From contig DUTA01000110.1 of NCBI GenBank assembly GCA_012842325.1, positions 1-19,124 on the forward strand: 19,124 bases of DNA, in the 5' to 3' direction. Shown piece after piece: positions 6,115 through 14,483 of this stretch. The translations under genes and the position numbers were made by a program. Origin of the DNA: Bacillota bacterium (GTDB lineage Bacteria > Bacillota > DTU030). The notes beneath the pieces are model-generated. The model saw nothing but the letters and a program-made list of their open reading frames with translations. It searched no databases and was not told where the DNA came from. Numbering within the stretch: the first letter of the stretch is position 1; the number at the start of each line of letters is the position of its first letter.

Positions 6115-9100
6115 TTGCTCCTGCGCCGCTTGGAACTGTACGGCTTTAAATCCTTTGCCAACCGGACCAAACTGGAATTTGGTCCGGGCATCACCGCCAT
6201 TGTGGGCCCCAACGGCAGCGGTAAGAGCAACATAGCCGATGCCATCCGGTGGGTGCTGGGGGAACAGCGTTTAAAACTCCTCCGGGGGGAAAAGGCCGAG
6301 GACCTGATCTTTGCCGGTTCTGCCAAACGCCCTTCCCTGGGTTACGGGGAGGTGGTCCTGGTGCTGGATAATTCCCGGGGCATCCTCCCCCTGGAATATA
6401 CGGAAGTTGAGATCGCCCGCCGGGTCTATCGCTCCGGGGAGAGCGAGTTCCGGTTGAACAAGGCCCGCTGCCGCCTGAAGGACATCCAGGAATTGTTCCT
6501 CGATACGGGACTGGGCCGGGATACCTATGCCCTCATCAGCCAGGGGCAGGTTGAGCGGCTGCTGACCGTGGGCCCCGAGGAACGGCGGCTGATGCTGGAA
6601 GAGGCGGCCGGGATCTTGAAGTACCGCTATCGGAAAGGGGAGGTCCTCCATAAATTGGAGGAGGCGGAGCGGAATATCCAGCGGGTGACGGACCTTTTGA
6701 CGGAACTGGAGCAGCAACTGCCGGTCCTGCAAGAGGAGGCCCGCCGGGAAAAGCTCTACCGGGAATACAGCGGGGAATTGAGAAGGGGACAGATAACCCT
6801 GGCCCTGTACCAGTGGGACCGTTTGCAGGGACGAAAGGAAGAGGTCCTGCAGCGGCTCCGGGAAGAGGAAGCCCGAAAAGAGGAGATACAGACCGGGCTC
6901 CAGGCCCTGGGAGCGGAAGGGGAGAAAATAGCCCTGGACCTGTTATTAACAGAGGAACAGCTGCAAAAAGAGCAGCAGGCCCTCTCCTCCCTCCAGGCCC
7001 AGGTCAGCCGCCTGGAGGAGAGCATTAGTTTACGGGCAGAACGCCTCCAGCTGGTGCGGGAAGAGCAGGTTAAGAAAGGCAAGCAACAGGAAAAGCGGGC
7101 AGAAAAAATCTCCCTGCTCAAGGGACAGATGGAGGAAGCGGCAGGAAACCTGGCCCTGCTGGAGGAGGAGGTACTGCAGGTCGAGGAGGAACTGGCGGCT
7201 GCCGAAAACTCCCTGAACCTGTCCCGGGAGGAACTGGTCCAGAAGGAACAGGAGCTGGAGGCCCACAGGGATGAAGCAATTGAGCTGATGCGCCTGGAGG
7301 CCGAGGCAAAAAACCAGGGGCAGCTTTTAGAGAGCAGGCGGGAAGCCATGGAGAAAAGCCGGCGACAGCTTGAACGGGAAATTAAAGAGCTGGAAACCGG
7401 CCTTGCGGCAAGGGAAAAGGAATACCAGGACCTGGTGCAGGAAGGGCAGGGGTTGGAAAGGGAACTCGTTGCCGGCCAGAGGGTACTGGCAGGCCTGGAA
7501 AAAGAGCGGGAGGCAATCCGGTTAAAGGGGGAAGTATTGCAGGGGGAACTGAGGCAGAGACAGGGGGAATTGGACAGGGTTTGTGCCCGCCAGCAATTCC
7601 TGGCGGAGATGGAACAAAGCCATGAGGGTTATAACCGGGGGGTTCGGACCGTTCTCCAGGGTTTTGGCCGTGGAGTTTGGGGGACAGTGGCCGATTTGCT
7701 CCAGGTAGAGAAGGAGCTGGAAAGGGCCATTGGGGTTGCCCTCGGCTCAATGCTCCAGTTTTTGGTGGTGGAGAATGATTCAGTAGCCCAGGAGGCCATT
7801 GAATTTCTCAAAGAAAAAAAGGGGGGGAGGGCCACCTTTCTGCCCCTGAATACAGTCCGGGGCGAAGGCCTGCCCGGCCGCGGACAGGCTCTCCTTTCCC
7901 TCCCCGGCGTTTTGGGCCGGGCCGCAGATCTGGTGGCAGCCGAAGGCCGCTTTCGCCCGGTGGTGGAATTCCTCCTGGGGCGGGTGATTGTGGTCAGGGA
8001 CCTCACCACTGCCCGTTCTATCGCCCGCCAGGGGGGTTATCGCTATAAGATTGTGACCCTGGACGGAGAAGTCATTGCCCCCGGCGGTGCTATTACCGGT
8101 GGGACCCTGGGAACGAGCCAGATTAACCTCCTGAGCCGGAAGCGGGAGATTAAGGAACTGGCAGACCGGCAGGCTGCCCTGGAGGGGGAAATCCGAGAGC
8201 TGGCCACCCGGCTGGAGGCTGCCCGGCAAGAGATGGCGGACTGCGACGGCCGGATGGGCGAGCTCCAGGAAAAAGTGCGGCAGGGAGAAGGCCGGCTGGA
8301 GGAGATCAAGAGGGAACTGGAAAGCCTGCAGCACAGCATTAAAAAAGGAGAGGATACCCTGCAGACCCTCCGGTGGGAGGAGAGGCTGGCCCAGGAAACG
8401 CTGCAGGATCTGGACCGGCAGCTCAAGCTGCAGGAAGAGAAGCTGGTCCAGCTCCGGCAGGAAGGGGAGGCCGTTAAGGAAAGGATCGCCCGGCTGGAAG
8501 GGCTTTTGCGGGGGAACAAGGAGGAGCAAGAACGGCAGCAGGAAAGGCTGACGGGCCTCAGGGTACAAAGGGAAAGCCTTACCCAGCAAATTAAGGCCCG
8601 GCAGGATTACCTGGAGCAGCTTGAATACCAGTATTTGGAGCTGGAGAAAACTAGGCAGGAAGAGGAAGGGGAGTTGGTCCGGCTGGGTGAGGAAGAGGAA
8701 GAGTTAAAGGCCAAACTGGCTGCGGACAAAGCTTCCCTGGAGGAGCTGCGGTACCAGGCGGCCCTGGTAGGAGAAGGGCTGCGGCAGCTGCAGGAAAAGA
8801 GGGAAGAGCTCCAACAGCAGCAAGGGGAGCTGCAGAAAAAACTGGCTGCCCGACAGCAGGAGCTGGCGGCGTTCATGGAAGGGCAGCACCTGCTGGAAAG
8901 GGACCTGGCCAGGTTGGAGACCGCCCTGGAAGAGCTGGAAAGGCGCATGTTTGAAGATTACGGTTTGACGGCGGCCCAGGCCAGGGAATACAGGGAAGAT
9001 GCCCTGCCGGAGGGCCAGTGGCGCCGCCGCATAGGGGAGCTAAAGGAAAAACTGGACCAGCTGGGGAATGTTAACCTCCAGGCCGGTGAGCAGTACCGGG

Positions 9101-9681
9101 AGGTCAGGGAGCGCTACGATTTTCTTTCCCGGCAGCTGCAGGATCTGATTGAAGCCCGCCGCTCCCTGGATAAGCTGGTCCGGGAAATCGATGCCATCAG
9201 CAGGGAAAGGCTGGAAGAGACCTTCCTGGCGGTTCAGGACAGTTTTCAGCGGGTCTTTCAAGAACTCTTCGGCGGGGGGAAGGCCCAGCTGCAGTTTACC
9301 GAAGGGGAGAATCTCCTGGAGGCGGGCCTGGAAATAATGGTCCAGCCGCCGGGCAAGAAACTGCAAAATCTCCTCCTTTTGTCCGGGGGCGAGAAGGCCC
9401 TGGCGGCCGTTGCCTTTCTCTTCGGGATTCTCCAGGTCAAACCCAGCCCCTTTTGCGTCCTTGATGAAATCGATGCTTCCCTGGACGATACCAATGCCCT
9501 CAGGTTGGGCGAGTTCCTCCGCCGCTATGCCCAGGATACCCAGTTTTTGCTCATTACCCACCGGCAGGAATTGATCCGGCAGGCCGACGTTCTCTATGGC
9601 GTTACCATGGATGAGAGCGGGGTTTCCCAATTTTTGTCCCTGGCTGTTGATGATTACATCGAAGATTACAAGGCTGGTTGA
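6115..9681 (+). CDS. smc: Chromosome segregation/condensation protein SMC
   Basis: An 1188-residue SMC ATPase, the usual bacterial length, which loads with ScpA/ScpB and organises the chromosome. The N-terminal head has LRRLELYGFKSFA and Walker A GPNGSGKS (31-38). Long charged coiled coils flank a hinge at about 503-670 ending near GGAITGGTLG. The C-terminal head carries the ABC signature LSGGE (1089-1093) and Walker B FCVLDEIDA with Asp1117 and Glu1118. I chose TTG 6115, with GGGGGGTGA upstream; it begins exactly where SMC homology begins. Extensions to 6034 or GTG 6094 add unconserved residues, and the first would overlap the promoter. scpA and scpB are not in the window. Confidence 0.96.
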   Translation: MLLRRLELYGFKSFANRTKLEFGPGITAIVGPNGSGKSNIADAIRWVLGEQRLKLLRGEKAEDLIFAGSAKRPSLGYGEVVLVLDNSRGILPLEYTEVEIARRVYRSGESEFRLNKARCRLKDIQELFLDTGLGRDTYALISQGQVERLLTVGPEERRLMLEEAAGILKYRYRKGEVLHKLEEAERNIQRVTDLLTELEQQLPVLQEEARREKLYREYSGELRRGQITLALYQWDRLQGRKEEVLQRLREEEARKEEIQTGLQALGAEGEKIALDLLLTEEQLQKEQQALSSLQAQVSRLEESISLRAERLQLVREEQVKKGKQQEKRAEKISLLKGQMEEAAGNLALLEEEVLQVEEELAAAENSLNLSREELVQKEQELEAHRDEAIELMRLEAEAKNQGQLLESRREAMEKSRRQLEREIKELETGLAAREKEYQDLVQEGQGLERELVAGQRVLAGLEKEREAIRLKGEVLQGELRQRQGELDRVCARQQFLAEMEQSHEGYNRGVRTVLQGFGRGVWGTVADLLQVEKELERAIGVALGSMLQFLVVENDSVAQEAIEFLKEKKGGRATFLPLNTVRGEGLPGRGQALLSLPGVLGRAADLVAAEGRFRPVVEFLLGRVIVVRDLTTARSIARQGGYRYKIVTLDGEVIAPGGAITGGTLGTSQINLLSRKREIKELADRQAALEGEIRELATRLEAARQEMADCDGRMGELQEKVRQGEGRLEEIKRELESLQHSIKKGEDTLQTLRWEERLAQETLQDLDRQLKLQEEKLVQLRQEGEAVKERIARLEGLLRGNKEEQERQQERLTGLRVQRESLTQQIKARQDYLEQLEYQYLELEKTRQEEEGELVRLGEEEEELKAKLAADKASLEELRYQAALVGEGLRQLQEKREELQQQQGELQKKLAARQQELAAFMEGQHLLERDLARLETALEELERRMFEDYGLTAAQAREYREDALPEGQWRRRIGELKEKLDQLGNVNLQAGEQYREVRERYDFLSRQLQDLIEARRSLDKLVREIDAISRERLEETFLAVQDSFQRVFQELFGGGKAQLQFTEGENLLEAGLEIMVQPPGKKLQNLLLLSGGEKALAAVAFLFGILQVKPSPFCVLDEIDASLDDTNALRLGEFLRRYAQDTQFLLITHRQELIRQADVLYGVTMDESGVSQFLSLAVDDYIEDYKAG

Positions 9682-9698
9682 GGTAAGGAGGAGAAAAG

Positions 9699-10628
9699 GT
9701 GTTCAGAAATGTTCTGGGACGACTAAAAGAGGGTCTCAGCAAGACCAAGACGGGGCTGGTGCGGAGGGTGGAATCCCTCCTCTCCGCAAGCCCCAGCCTG
9801 GACGAAGATTTTTTTCTGGAGCTGGAAGAAATTCTGATCGCGGCCGATGTCGGGGTGGAAACCAGCATCAAGATGGTGGAAGAAATGCGGGAGGCTGTGA
9901 AGCGGAAGGAAGTCCGCTCCCCTGAGGATGTACTGAAAAACTTGCGGGAGCAGATAGAGGAAGCCCTGACGGTGGAAGAAACAGGTTTGCGGCAGGAGGC
10001 GGGGCTTCCGACCATCATCCTGGTCGTCGGCGTCAACGGTGTGGGCAAGACCACCACCATTGCCAAGCTGGCCCATCTCCTCAAGGAGGAGGGGAAGAGG
10101 GTCCTGCTGGCGGCCGCCGATACCTTCAGGGCCGCGGCCATCGACCAGCTGAAGATTTGGTCCCAGCGGCTCAATGTGGATGTGGTCAGTCATCAACCGG
10201 GCGCGGATCCGGCGGCGGTGGTCTTTGATGCCCTTCAAGCCCTGCGGGCCCGCTCCCTCGATGTCCTCATTGTGGATACGGCCGGTCGCCTGCACACCAA
10301 GTCCAACCTGATGGCCGAGCTGGAAAAGATCCAGCGGGTTATCAAACGGGAATACCCGGAGGCGCCCCTGGAAGTCCTGCTGGTTCTGGACGCCACCACC
10401 GGACAGAATGCCCTGGCCCAGGCCCGGGTCTTTCAGGAGGCGGTGGATATAACGGGTATTGTCCTTACCAAGCTGGACGGGACGGCCAAGGGGGGTATTA
10501 TCATCCCCATCTGCCGGGAGCTCAAGGTGCCGGTAAAATACATCGGCCTGGGCGAGGGCCTGACGGATCTCCAGGAATTTTCGCCCTCCGCCTTTGTGGA
10601 AGCTTTATTTGCCCAGAGGGAAGCTTGA
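9699..10628 (+). CDS. ftsY: Signal recognition particle receptor FtsY
   Basis: A 309-residue SRP GTPase that docks Ffh-ribosome complexes at the membrane. A short N-terminal region (no long acidic A domain, as in many Firmicutes) leads into the helical N domain. The G domain follows, with GVNGVGKTT (111-119), the DTFRAAA insertion motif, DTAGR (193-197), TKLDG (257-261) and C-terminal YIGLGEGLTDL. The GTG start at 9699 is preceded by TAAGGAGGAG and lies 17 bp after the smc stop. The smc-ftsY pairing is conserved in Firmicutes. Confidence 0.96.
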   Translation: MFRNVLGRLKEGLSKTKTGLVRRVESLLSASPSLDEDFFLELEEILIAADVGVETSIKMVEEMREAVKRKEVRSPEDVLKNLREQIEEALTVEETGLRQEAGLPTIILVVGVNGVGKTTTIAKLAHLLKEEGKRVLLAAADTFRAAAIDQLKIWSQRLNVDVVSHQPGADPAAVVFDALQALRARSLDVLIVDTAGRLHTKSNLMAELEKIQRVIKREYPEAPLEVLLVLDATTGQNALAQARVFQEAVDITGIVLTKLDGTAKGGIIIPICRELKVPVKYIGLGEGLTDLQEFSPSAFVEALFAQREA

Positions 10629-10653
10629 CAAGGGGGCAGGATCGGGTTAAAAT
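10625..10653 (+). promoter_or_regulatory. Near-consensus sigma-A promoter overlapping the ftsY stop codon
   Basis: A perfect -35 TTGACA (10625-10630), a 17-bp spacer and TAAAAT (10648-10653, 5/6 of TATAAT). The -35 overlaps the ftsY TGA stop (10626-10628). Transcription should start near 10660, about 50 nt before the ylxM start, giving the ylxM-ffh-rpsP group its own promoter. Confidence 0.8.
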
Positions 10654-10711
10654 ACAACTGTTGCAATCTGTCAAGCTGCTCCCCTTAACAGTACCGGAAA
10701 GAGTGAGGACT

Positions 10712-11095
10712 ATGATGGAGAAGGTACTGCGGGTGGCCCGGCTGTTCGATCTGTATGGTGACCTCCTGACGGAGAGGCAGCAGGAGTTTATCCGCCTCTA
10801 TTATGAGGAGGATTTCTCCCTGGGCGAGATCGCCGCTGCCTTTAACATCAGCCGGCAGGCCGTCTATGACACCCTGCGGCGGGGCGAAGCTCTGCTGGAG
10901 GAGTGGGAGGAAAAGCTGGGGCTCCTCCAGCGCAACCAGTGCTGGAGCAGGGCCATGAACCGGGTCTTAAAGCTCCTGGATCGGCTCCAGGTGAGGGTCG
11001 GTGGCGATGAAGAAAGCCTTTCCCTCATCGAGGAGATCAGGGGGCTGGTGAACCCCTTTCAGGATAGCTGGGGGAAAGGAGGGGAACAATGCTAG
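10712..11095 (+). CDS. ylxM: SRP-associated helix-turn-helix protein YlxM
   Basis: A 127-residue protein of the YlxM/p13 family, encoded next to ffh in most Firmicutes and reported to influence SRP function. The sigma-70 region 4-like helix-turn-helix is clear: LLTERQQEFIRLYYEEDFSLGE, then IAAAFNISRQAVYDTLRRGE. It continues with a coiled EEWEEKL segment and a less conserved C-terminal 60 residues. I chose ATG 10712 because homology starts at MMEKVLR. The open frame back to TTG 10625 would translate across the promoter and has no conserved residues. Its end overlaps the ffh start by 7 bases (ATGCTAG), suggesting coupled translation. Confidence 0.9.
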   Translation: MMEKVLRVARLFDLYGDLLTERQQEFIRLYYEEDFSLGEIAAAFNISRQAVYDTLRRGEALLEEWEEKLGLLQRNQCWSRAMNRVLKLLDRLQVRVGGDEESLSLIEEIRGLVNPFQDSWGKGGEQC

Positions 11096-12426
11096 AAGGA
11101 CTGGCAGCCAAAATACAGGCGACGATGAAAAAACTGCGGGGCAAGGGTAAACTTTCCGAGGCCGATGTCAGGGAGGCCCTGCGGGAGGTACGGCTGGCCC
11201 TGCTGGAAGCCGACGTCAACTATAAAGTGGTGAAGGACTTCACCGCCCGGGTGCGGGAACGGGCCGTGGGGCAGGAGGTTATGCAGAGTCTGACCCCGGG
11301 CCAGCAGGTGATCAAGATTGTCCATGAGGAGCTTACCAGCCTCATGGGTGGGACAGCCAGCAAATTGGAACCGGCGGCACGGCCGCCGACGGTGGTCATG
11401 CTGGTCGGACTGCAGGGGTCGGGAAAGACCACCACTTGCGCCAAACTGGCCCGCTACCTGCGCCGGGAGGGTCGGCGTCCCCTGCTGGTGGCCGCCGATA
11501 TCTATCGCCCTGCAGCCATCAAACAGCTCCAGGTCCTTGGCGAAGAGCTGGGACTTCCCGTCTTTTCCATGGGGGATAAGAAGGACCCGGTGGACATTGC
11601 CCGGGGGGCCAGGGAGCACGCCCTTTCCCACGGCAATGATTATATTCTCCTCGATACGGCGGGCAGGCTCCATGTGGATGAAGAGTTGATGACGGAACTG
11701 GTCCGGATTAAGGAGAGCCTGGAACCCCAGCACACTCTCCTGGTGGTGGATGCCATGACGGGACAGGATGCCGTCACCGTGGCCGAAGCTTTCCACAGCA
11801 AGTTGGGCCTGGACGGGATTATCCTGACCAAACTCGATGGCGATACCCGCGGAGGTGCCGCCCTCTCGGTCCGGGCTGTGACCGGCTGTCCCATCAAATT
11901 TATCGGGGTAGGGGAAAAACTCGATGCCCTGGAGCCCTTCCATCCGGAACGCCTGGCCTCGCGGATCCTGGGCATGGGCGATGTCCTCACCCTGATTGAG
12001 CGGGCCCAGGAGAGCATTGACAGCGAGAAGGCCAAAGACCTGGAAGACAGGCTCAGGTCCCGGGACTTTAACCTGGAAGATTTTCACGAGCAGCTCCAGC
12101 AGGTGCAGAAAATGGGCCCCCTGGACCAGCTCCTGGGCATGCTTCCCGGCATGGGGGGGTTGAAGAAGCTCCAGGGCCTGGCCGTCGATGAAAAGCAGCT
12201 GGGTCAGGTGGAAGCTATTATCAACTCCATGACCCCCGAAGAGCGGCGCCAGCCGGAGATTATCGACGCGAGCAGAAAAAGGCGCATCGCCCGGGGGAGC
12301 GGCACCAAAGTCCAGGATGTCAACCGGCTTTTGAAACAGTTTGAGCAGACAAAACGTCTCCTGCGTCAGTTTAACAGATTGGAAAAAGGGTTCAAACCTG
12401 CTGGTTTTCCCTTCTTGAAGTGGTAG
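11089..12426 (+). CDS. ffh: Signal recognition particle protein Ffh (SRP54)
   Basis: A 445-residue GTPase that, with SRP RNA, binds signal sequences of nascent membrane and secreted proteins. The N domain (about 1-95) is followed by the G domain: GLQGSGKTT (107-115), DIYRPAA, DTAGR (189-193), TKLDGD (247-252) and FIGVGEKLDALEPF. The methionine-rich M domain (about 325-445) shows MGPLDQLLGMLPGMGG and the RNA-binding SRKRRIARGSG with VQDVNRLLKQF. It partners FtsY, encoded two genes upstream. The SRP RNA gene (ffs) is not in this window. The start overlaps the ylxM end, and GGAGGGGAAC is the Shine-Dalgarno. Confidence 0.97.
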   Translation: MLEGLAAKIQATMKKLRGKGKLSEADVREALREVRLALLEADVNYKVVKDFTARVRERAVGQEVMQSLTPGQQVIKIVHEELTSLMGGTASKLEPAARPPTVVMLVGLQGSGKTTTCAKLARYLRREGRRPLLVAADIYRPAAIKQLQVLGEELGLPVFSMGDKKDPVDIARGAREHALSHGNDYILLDTAGRLHVDEELMTELVRIKESLEPQHTLLVVDAMTGQDAVTVAEAFHSKLGLDGIILTKLDGDTRGGAALSVRAVTGCPIKFIGVGEKLDALEPFHPERLASRILGMGDVLTLIERAQESIDSEKAKDLEDRLRSRDFNLEDFHEQLQQVQKMGPLDQLLGMLPGMGGLKKLQGLAVDEKQLGQVEAIINSMTPEERRQPEIIDASRKRRIARGSGTKVQDVNRLLKQFEQTKRLLRQFNRLEKGFKPAGFPFLKW

Positions 12427-12452
12427 CACCAGCATTGGGAGGAGGTGAGAAA

Positions 12453-12731
12453 ATGGCAGTGAGGATTCGCCTGCGGCGCATGGGGGCCAAAAAGGCACCT
12501 TTCTATCGCCTGGTGGTGGCTGATGCCAGGATGCCCAGGGACGGGAGATTCATTGACACCATCGGCTATTACAATCCCACCACCGAACCGGCGGTGGTAA
12601 AGGTGGATGAGGAAAAGGCCCTGGATTGGCTGAGCAAGGGCGCCCAACCGTCGGAAACGGTCCGGTCCCTCTTTAGAAAAGCCGGCATTATGGAGAAGTT
12701 CGCCGCGTTGAAGAATAGGAAACAGGCGTAA
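12453..12731 (+). CDS. rpsP: 30S ribosomal protein S16
   Basis: A 92-residue ribosomal protein of the small-subunit body. It starts AVRIRLRRMGAKKAPFYRLV and contains ADARMPRDGRFIDTIGYYNP, both diagnostic of S16. ATG 12453 follows GGAGGTGAG. The open frame back to 12420 only adds 11 residues read from the ffh end. It lies 26 bp after ffh in the usual ffh-rpsP-khpA-rimM-trmD order. Confidence 0.97.
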   Translation: MAVRIRLRRMGAKKAPFYRLVVADARMPRDGRFIDTIGYYNPTTEPAVVKVDEEKALDWLSKGAQPSETVRSLFRKAGIMEKFAALKNRKQA

Positions 12732-12751
12732 GTGATTAAGGGGGGGACGAT

Positions 12752-12979
12752 ATGCGGGAATTGGTGGAGTTGCTTGCCAGGGCCCTGGTGGATGAACCTG
12801 AGGCCGTGACCGTCACCGAGGAAGTACGGGACGGGAGTGTGCACCTGGAACTCAGGGTGGCCCCGGGGGACATGGGCAAGGTAATCGGCAAACAGGGGCG
12901 GATTGCCAAGGCTATCCGGACAGTTTTAAAGGCCATGGCAACCAAGGAAGGGAAAAGGGTCAACTTGGACATCATCTAG
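12752..12979 (+). CDS. khpA: KH-domain RNA-binding protein KhpA (YlqC family)
   Basis: A 75-residue single KH domain. The RNA-binding loop is GKQG (46-49) within MGKVIGKQGRIAKAIR, and the protein ends with VNLDII. Homologues (YlqC/KhpA) bind RNA, often with KhpB, and have been linked to cell-envelope and sRNA functions in streptococci and clostridia. The gene sits between rpsP and rimM as in most Firmicutes; the ylqD gene found here in Bacillus is absent. GGGGGGG before the ATG is the likely Shine-Dalgarno. Confidence 0.94.
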   Translation: MRELVELLARALVDEPEAVTVTEEVRDGSVHLELRVAPGDMGKVIGKQGRIAKAIRTVLKAMATKEGKRVNLDII

Positions 12980-13046
12980 GGGGGTTCCCCTTGAAGATGG
13001 GAAGCGAGTTTTCAGGCACCCTGGCAGAAATGGGGTGATGGGCTCC

Positions 13047-13559
13047 ATGACCTCCTTGATTGCCATCGGCAAGGTTACTGCCCCCCATGGGGTAGCCGGT
13101 GAAATCAGGATACTGCCCCTGACGGATTTTCCGGAACGCTTTCGGCAGCTGAAAAAAGTGTACTTAAGCGGCAAGGGCATGGAAGCACCCAGGCTCTGTA
13201 CCGTCACGGGGGTAAAGTACCACAAGAAGTTTGTGATCCTTAAACTGGCTGGGGTAGAAAACCGGGACGAAGCGGAAAAACTGCGCAACTGTTACCTCAA
13301 AATCGAACCCGCGGAGCTTATGCCCCTGCCCCCCGGGCATTACTATCACTTCCAGATCGTCGGCCTCAAGGTCGAGACTATGGAGGAGGAAGCCCTGGGG
13401 GAGGTTGTGGAAATCCTTACCCCCGGCGGCAATGATGTCTATGTGGTGCAGGACCGGGAAGGCAATGAGGTTTTGATCCCGGCCATTAAGGAAGTGGTCA
13501 GGGAGATAGATCTGGAAAGGGGCCTTATGCGGGTGGAACTTTTGGAGGGTCTCCGGTAG
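13047..13559 (+). CDS. rimM: 16S rRNA processing/30S maturation factor RimM
   Basis: A 170-residue assembly factor for the 30S head. It has the N-terminal beta-barrel motif IGKVTAPHGVAGEIRILPLTDFPERF and a C-terminal PRC-barrel part containing LGEVVEILTPGGNDVYVV and LIPAIKEVVREID. I prefer ATG 13047, with GGGGTGAT 7 bases upstream, because it begins close to the conserved IGK. ATG 13038 and GTG 13035 are possible but lie within that Shine-Dalgarno. It is followed 14 bp later by trmD, its usual partner. Confidence 0.95.
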   Translation: MTSLIAIGKVTAPHGVAGEIRILPLTDFPERFRQLKKVYLSGKGMEAPRLCTVTGVKYHKKFVILKLAGVENRDEAEKLRNCYLKIEPAELMPLPPGHYYHFQIVGLKVETMEEEALGEVVEILTPGGNDVYVVQDREGNEVLIPAIKEVVREIDLERGLMRVELLEGLR

Positions 13560-13573
13560 GAGGAAGGTTGCCG

Positions 13574-14308
13574 ATGCAGATTGATATTATCACCATTTTC
13601 CCCGAGATGTTTCCCGGCCCTTTAGGGTACAGTATTATCGGCCGGGCCCTGGAACGGGGACTGTTTAAACTGGGTGTCCACAATTTAAGGGACTATACCA
13701 CCGACAAACATCGGATTGTCGACGATACCCCCTACGGCGGCGGGGCGGGAATGGTCATGAAACCTGAACCGATCTTCCGGGCCGTGGGCTCCCTGGCCCA
13801 GGAGGGGAAAAGCCGGGTCATCCTCCTCTGTCCCCAGGGGGAGCTGTTCACCCAGGAAAAGGCCTGGGAATTGAGCCGGGAAGAGCATTTAATCCTCATC
13901 TGCGGCCATTATGAGGGTGTCGACGAACGGGTGCGGCAATACTTGGTAACCGATGAGATCTCTACCGGCGATTACATCCTGACGGGCGGCGAAATACCGG
14001 CCATGGTCCTGGTCGATGCGGTGGTGAGGCTCCTGCCCGGGGTGCTGGGTGAGGACAGTTCCCTCCAGGAGGAGACCTTTACCGACAATCTCCTGGAGTA
14101 CCCCCAGTATACAAGGCCGCCGGAGTGGGAAGGAATGACCGTGCCACCTGTCCTGCTTTCCGGACACCACGAGGAAATCCGGCGCTGGCGGCGGAAGGAG
14201 GCCCTGCGCAGGACCCTCCTGCGGCGTCCGGACCTGCTGGCAAGGGCAGAATTGACAGCTGAAGACCGGGCCCTGCTGCGGGAGATCAAGGGGGAAATGA
14301 ACTCCTGA
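13574..14308 (+). CDS. trmD: tRNA (guanine-N1)-methyltransferase TrmD
   Basis: A 244-residue SPOUT methyltransferase that forms m1G37 in tRNAs and so prevents +1 frameshifting. It starts MQIDIITIFPEMF, has YGGGAGMVMKPEP, then the trefoil-knot AdoMet site with GHYEGVDERV (from residue 111) and GDYILTGGEIPAM, and a C-terminal tRNA-binding helical domain with GHHEEIRRWRRKEAL. ATG 13574 is used: TTG 13568 is only 4 bases from the AGGAGG, while the ATG lies at a normal distance. No terminator is obvious directly after it. Confidence 0.96.
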   Translation: MQIDIITIFPEMFPGPLGYSIIGRALERGLFKLGVHNLRDYTTDKHRIVDDTPYGGGAGMVMKPEPIFRAVGSLAQEGKSRVILLCPQGELFTQEKAWELSREEHLILICGHYEGVDERVRQYLVTDEISTGDYILTGGEIPAMVLVDAVVRLLPGVLGEDSSLQEETFTDNLLEYPQYTRPPEWEGMTVPPVLLSGHHEEIRRWRRKEALRRTLLRRPDLLARAELTAEDRALLREIKGEMNS

Positions 14309-14322
14309 CCCCGGGCCGGCTA

Positions 14323-14351
14323 TTGTTTTTGCCGGGTCCCTGTGGTATAAT
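14323..14351 (+). promoter_or_regulatory. Sigma-A promoter of rplS
   Basis: TTGTTT (14323-14328), a 17-bp spacer and a perfect TATAAT (14346-14351). It lies 15 bp after the trmD stop codon and would start transcription near 14358, about 125 nt before rplS. Confidence 0.8.
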
Positions 14352-14357
14352 TACTTG

Positions 14358-14483
14358 TGCTGTCCTGACGGGTGCAAGAAAGGGACCAGGAAGAATCTTC
14401 TGGTAGCGATAGAAGTCGAATCATTACAGGCATAATACATGCCAGGAAAGTGGCTTTATCTTTGGCGGGAAGGAGGGGACACG
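14358..14483 (+). promoter_or_regulatory. Structured 5' leader of rplS (candidate r-protein leader)
   Basis: About 125 nt of untranslated leader holds a bulged hairpin ACCAG(G)AAG / CTTCTGGT (14385-14404) and a GGCAT/ATGCC hairpin (14429-14443). A possible CTTGT/GCAAG pairing starts the leader. A ribosomal-protein L19 leader class is known upstream of rplS in Firmicutes; I cannot confirm by eye that this belongs to it. No T-tract follows the hairpins, so any control would more likely be translational. Confidence 0.45.

Noticed and set aside
10625..10711. 29-residue N-terminal extension of YlxM from TTG 10625
   Set aside because: It runs through a near-consensus promoter and has no similarity to YlxM N-termini.
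11092..12498. 468-codon minus-strand open frame opposite ffh
   Set aside because: It mirrors ffh almost end to end. The + strand frame carries all SRP GTPase motifs, while the minus frame has no recognisable motif or ribosome site.
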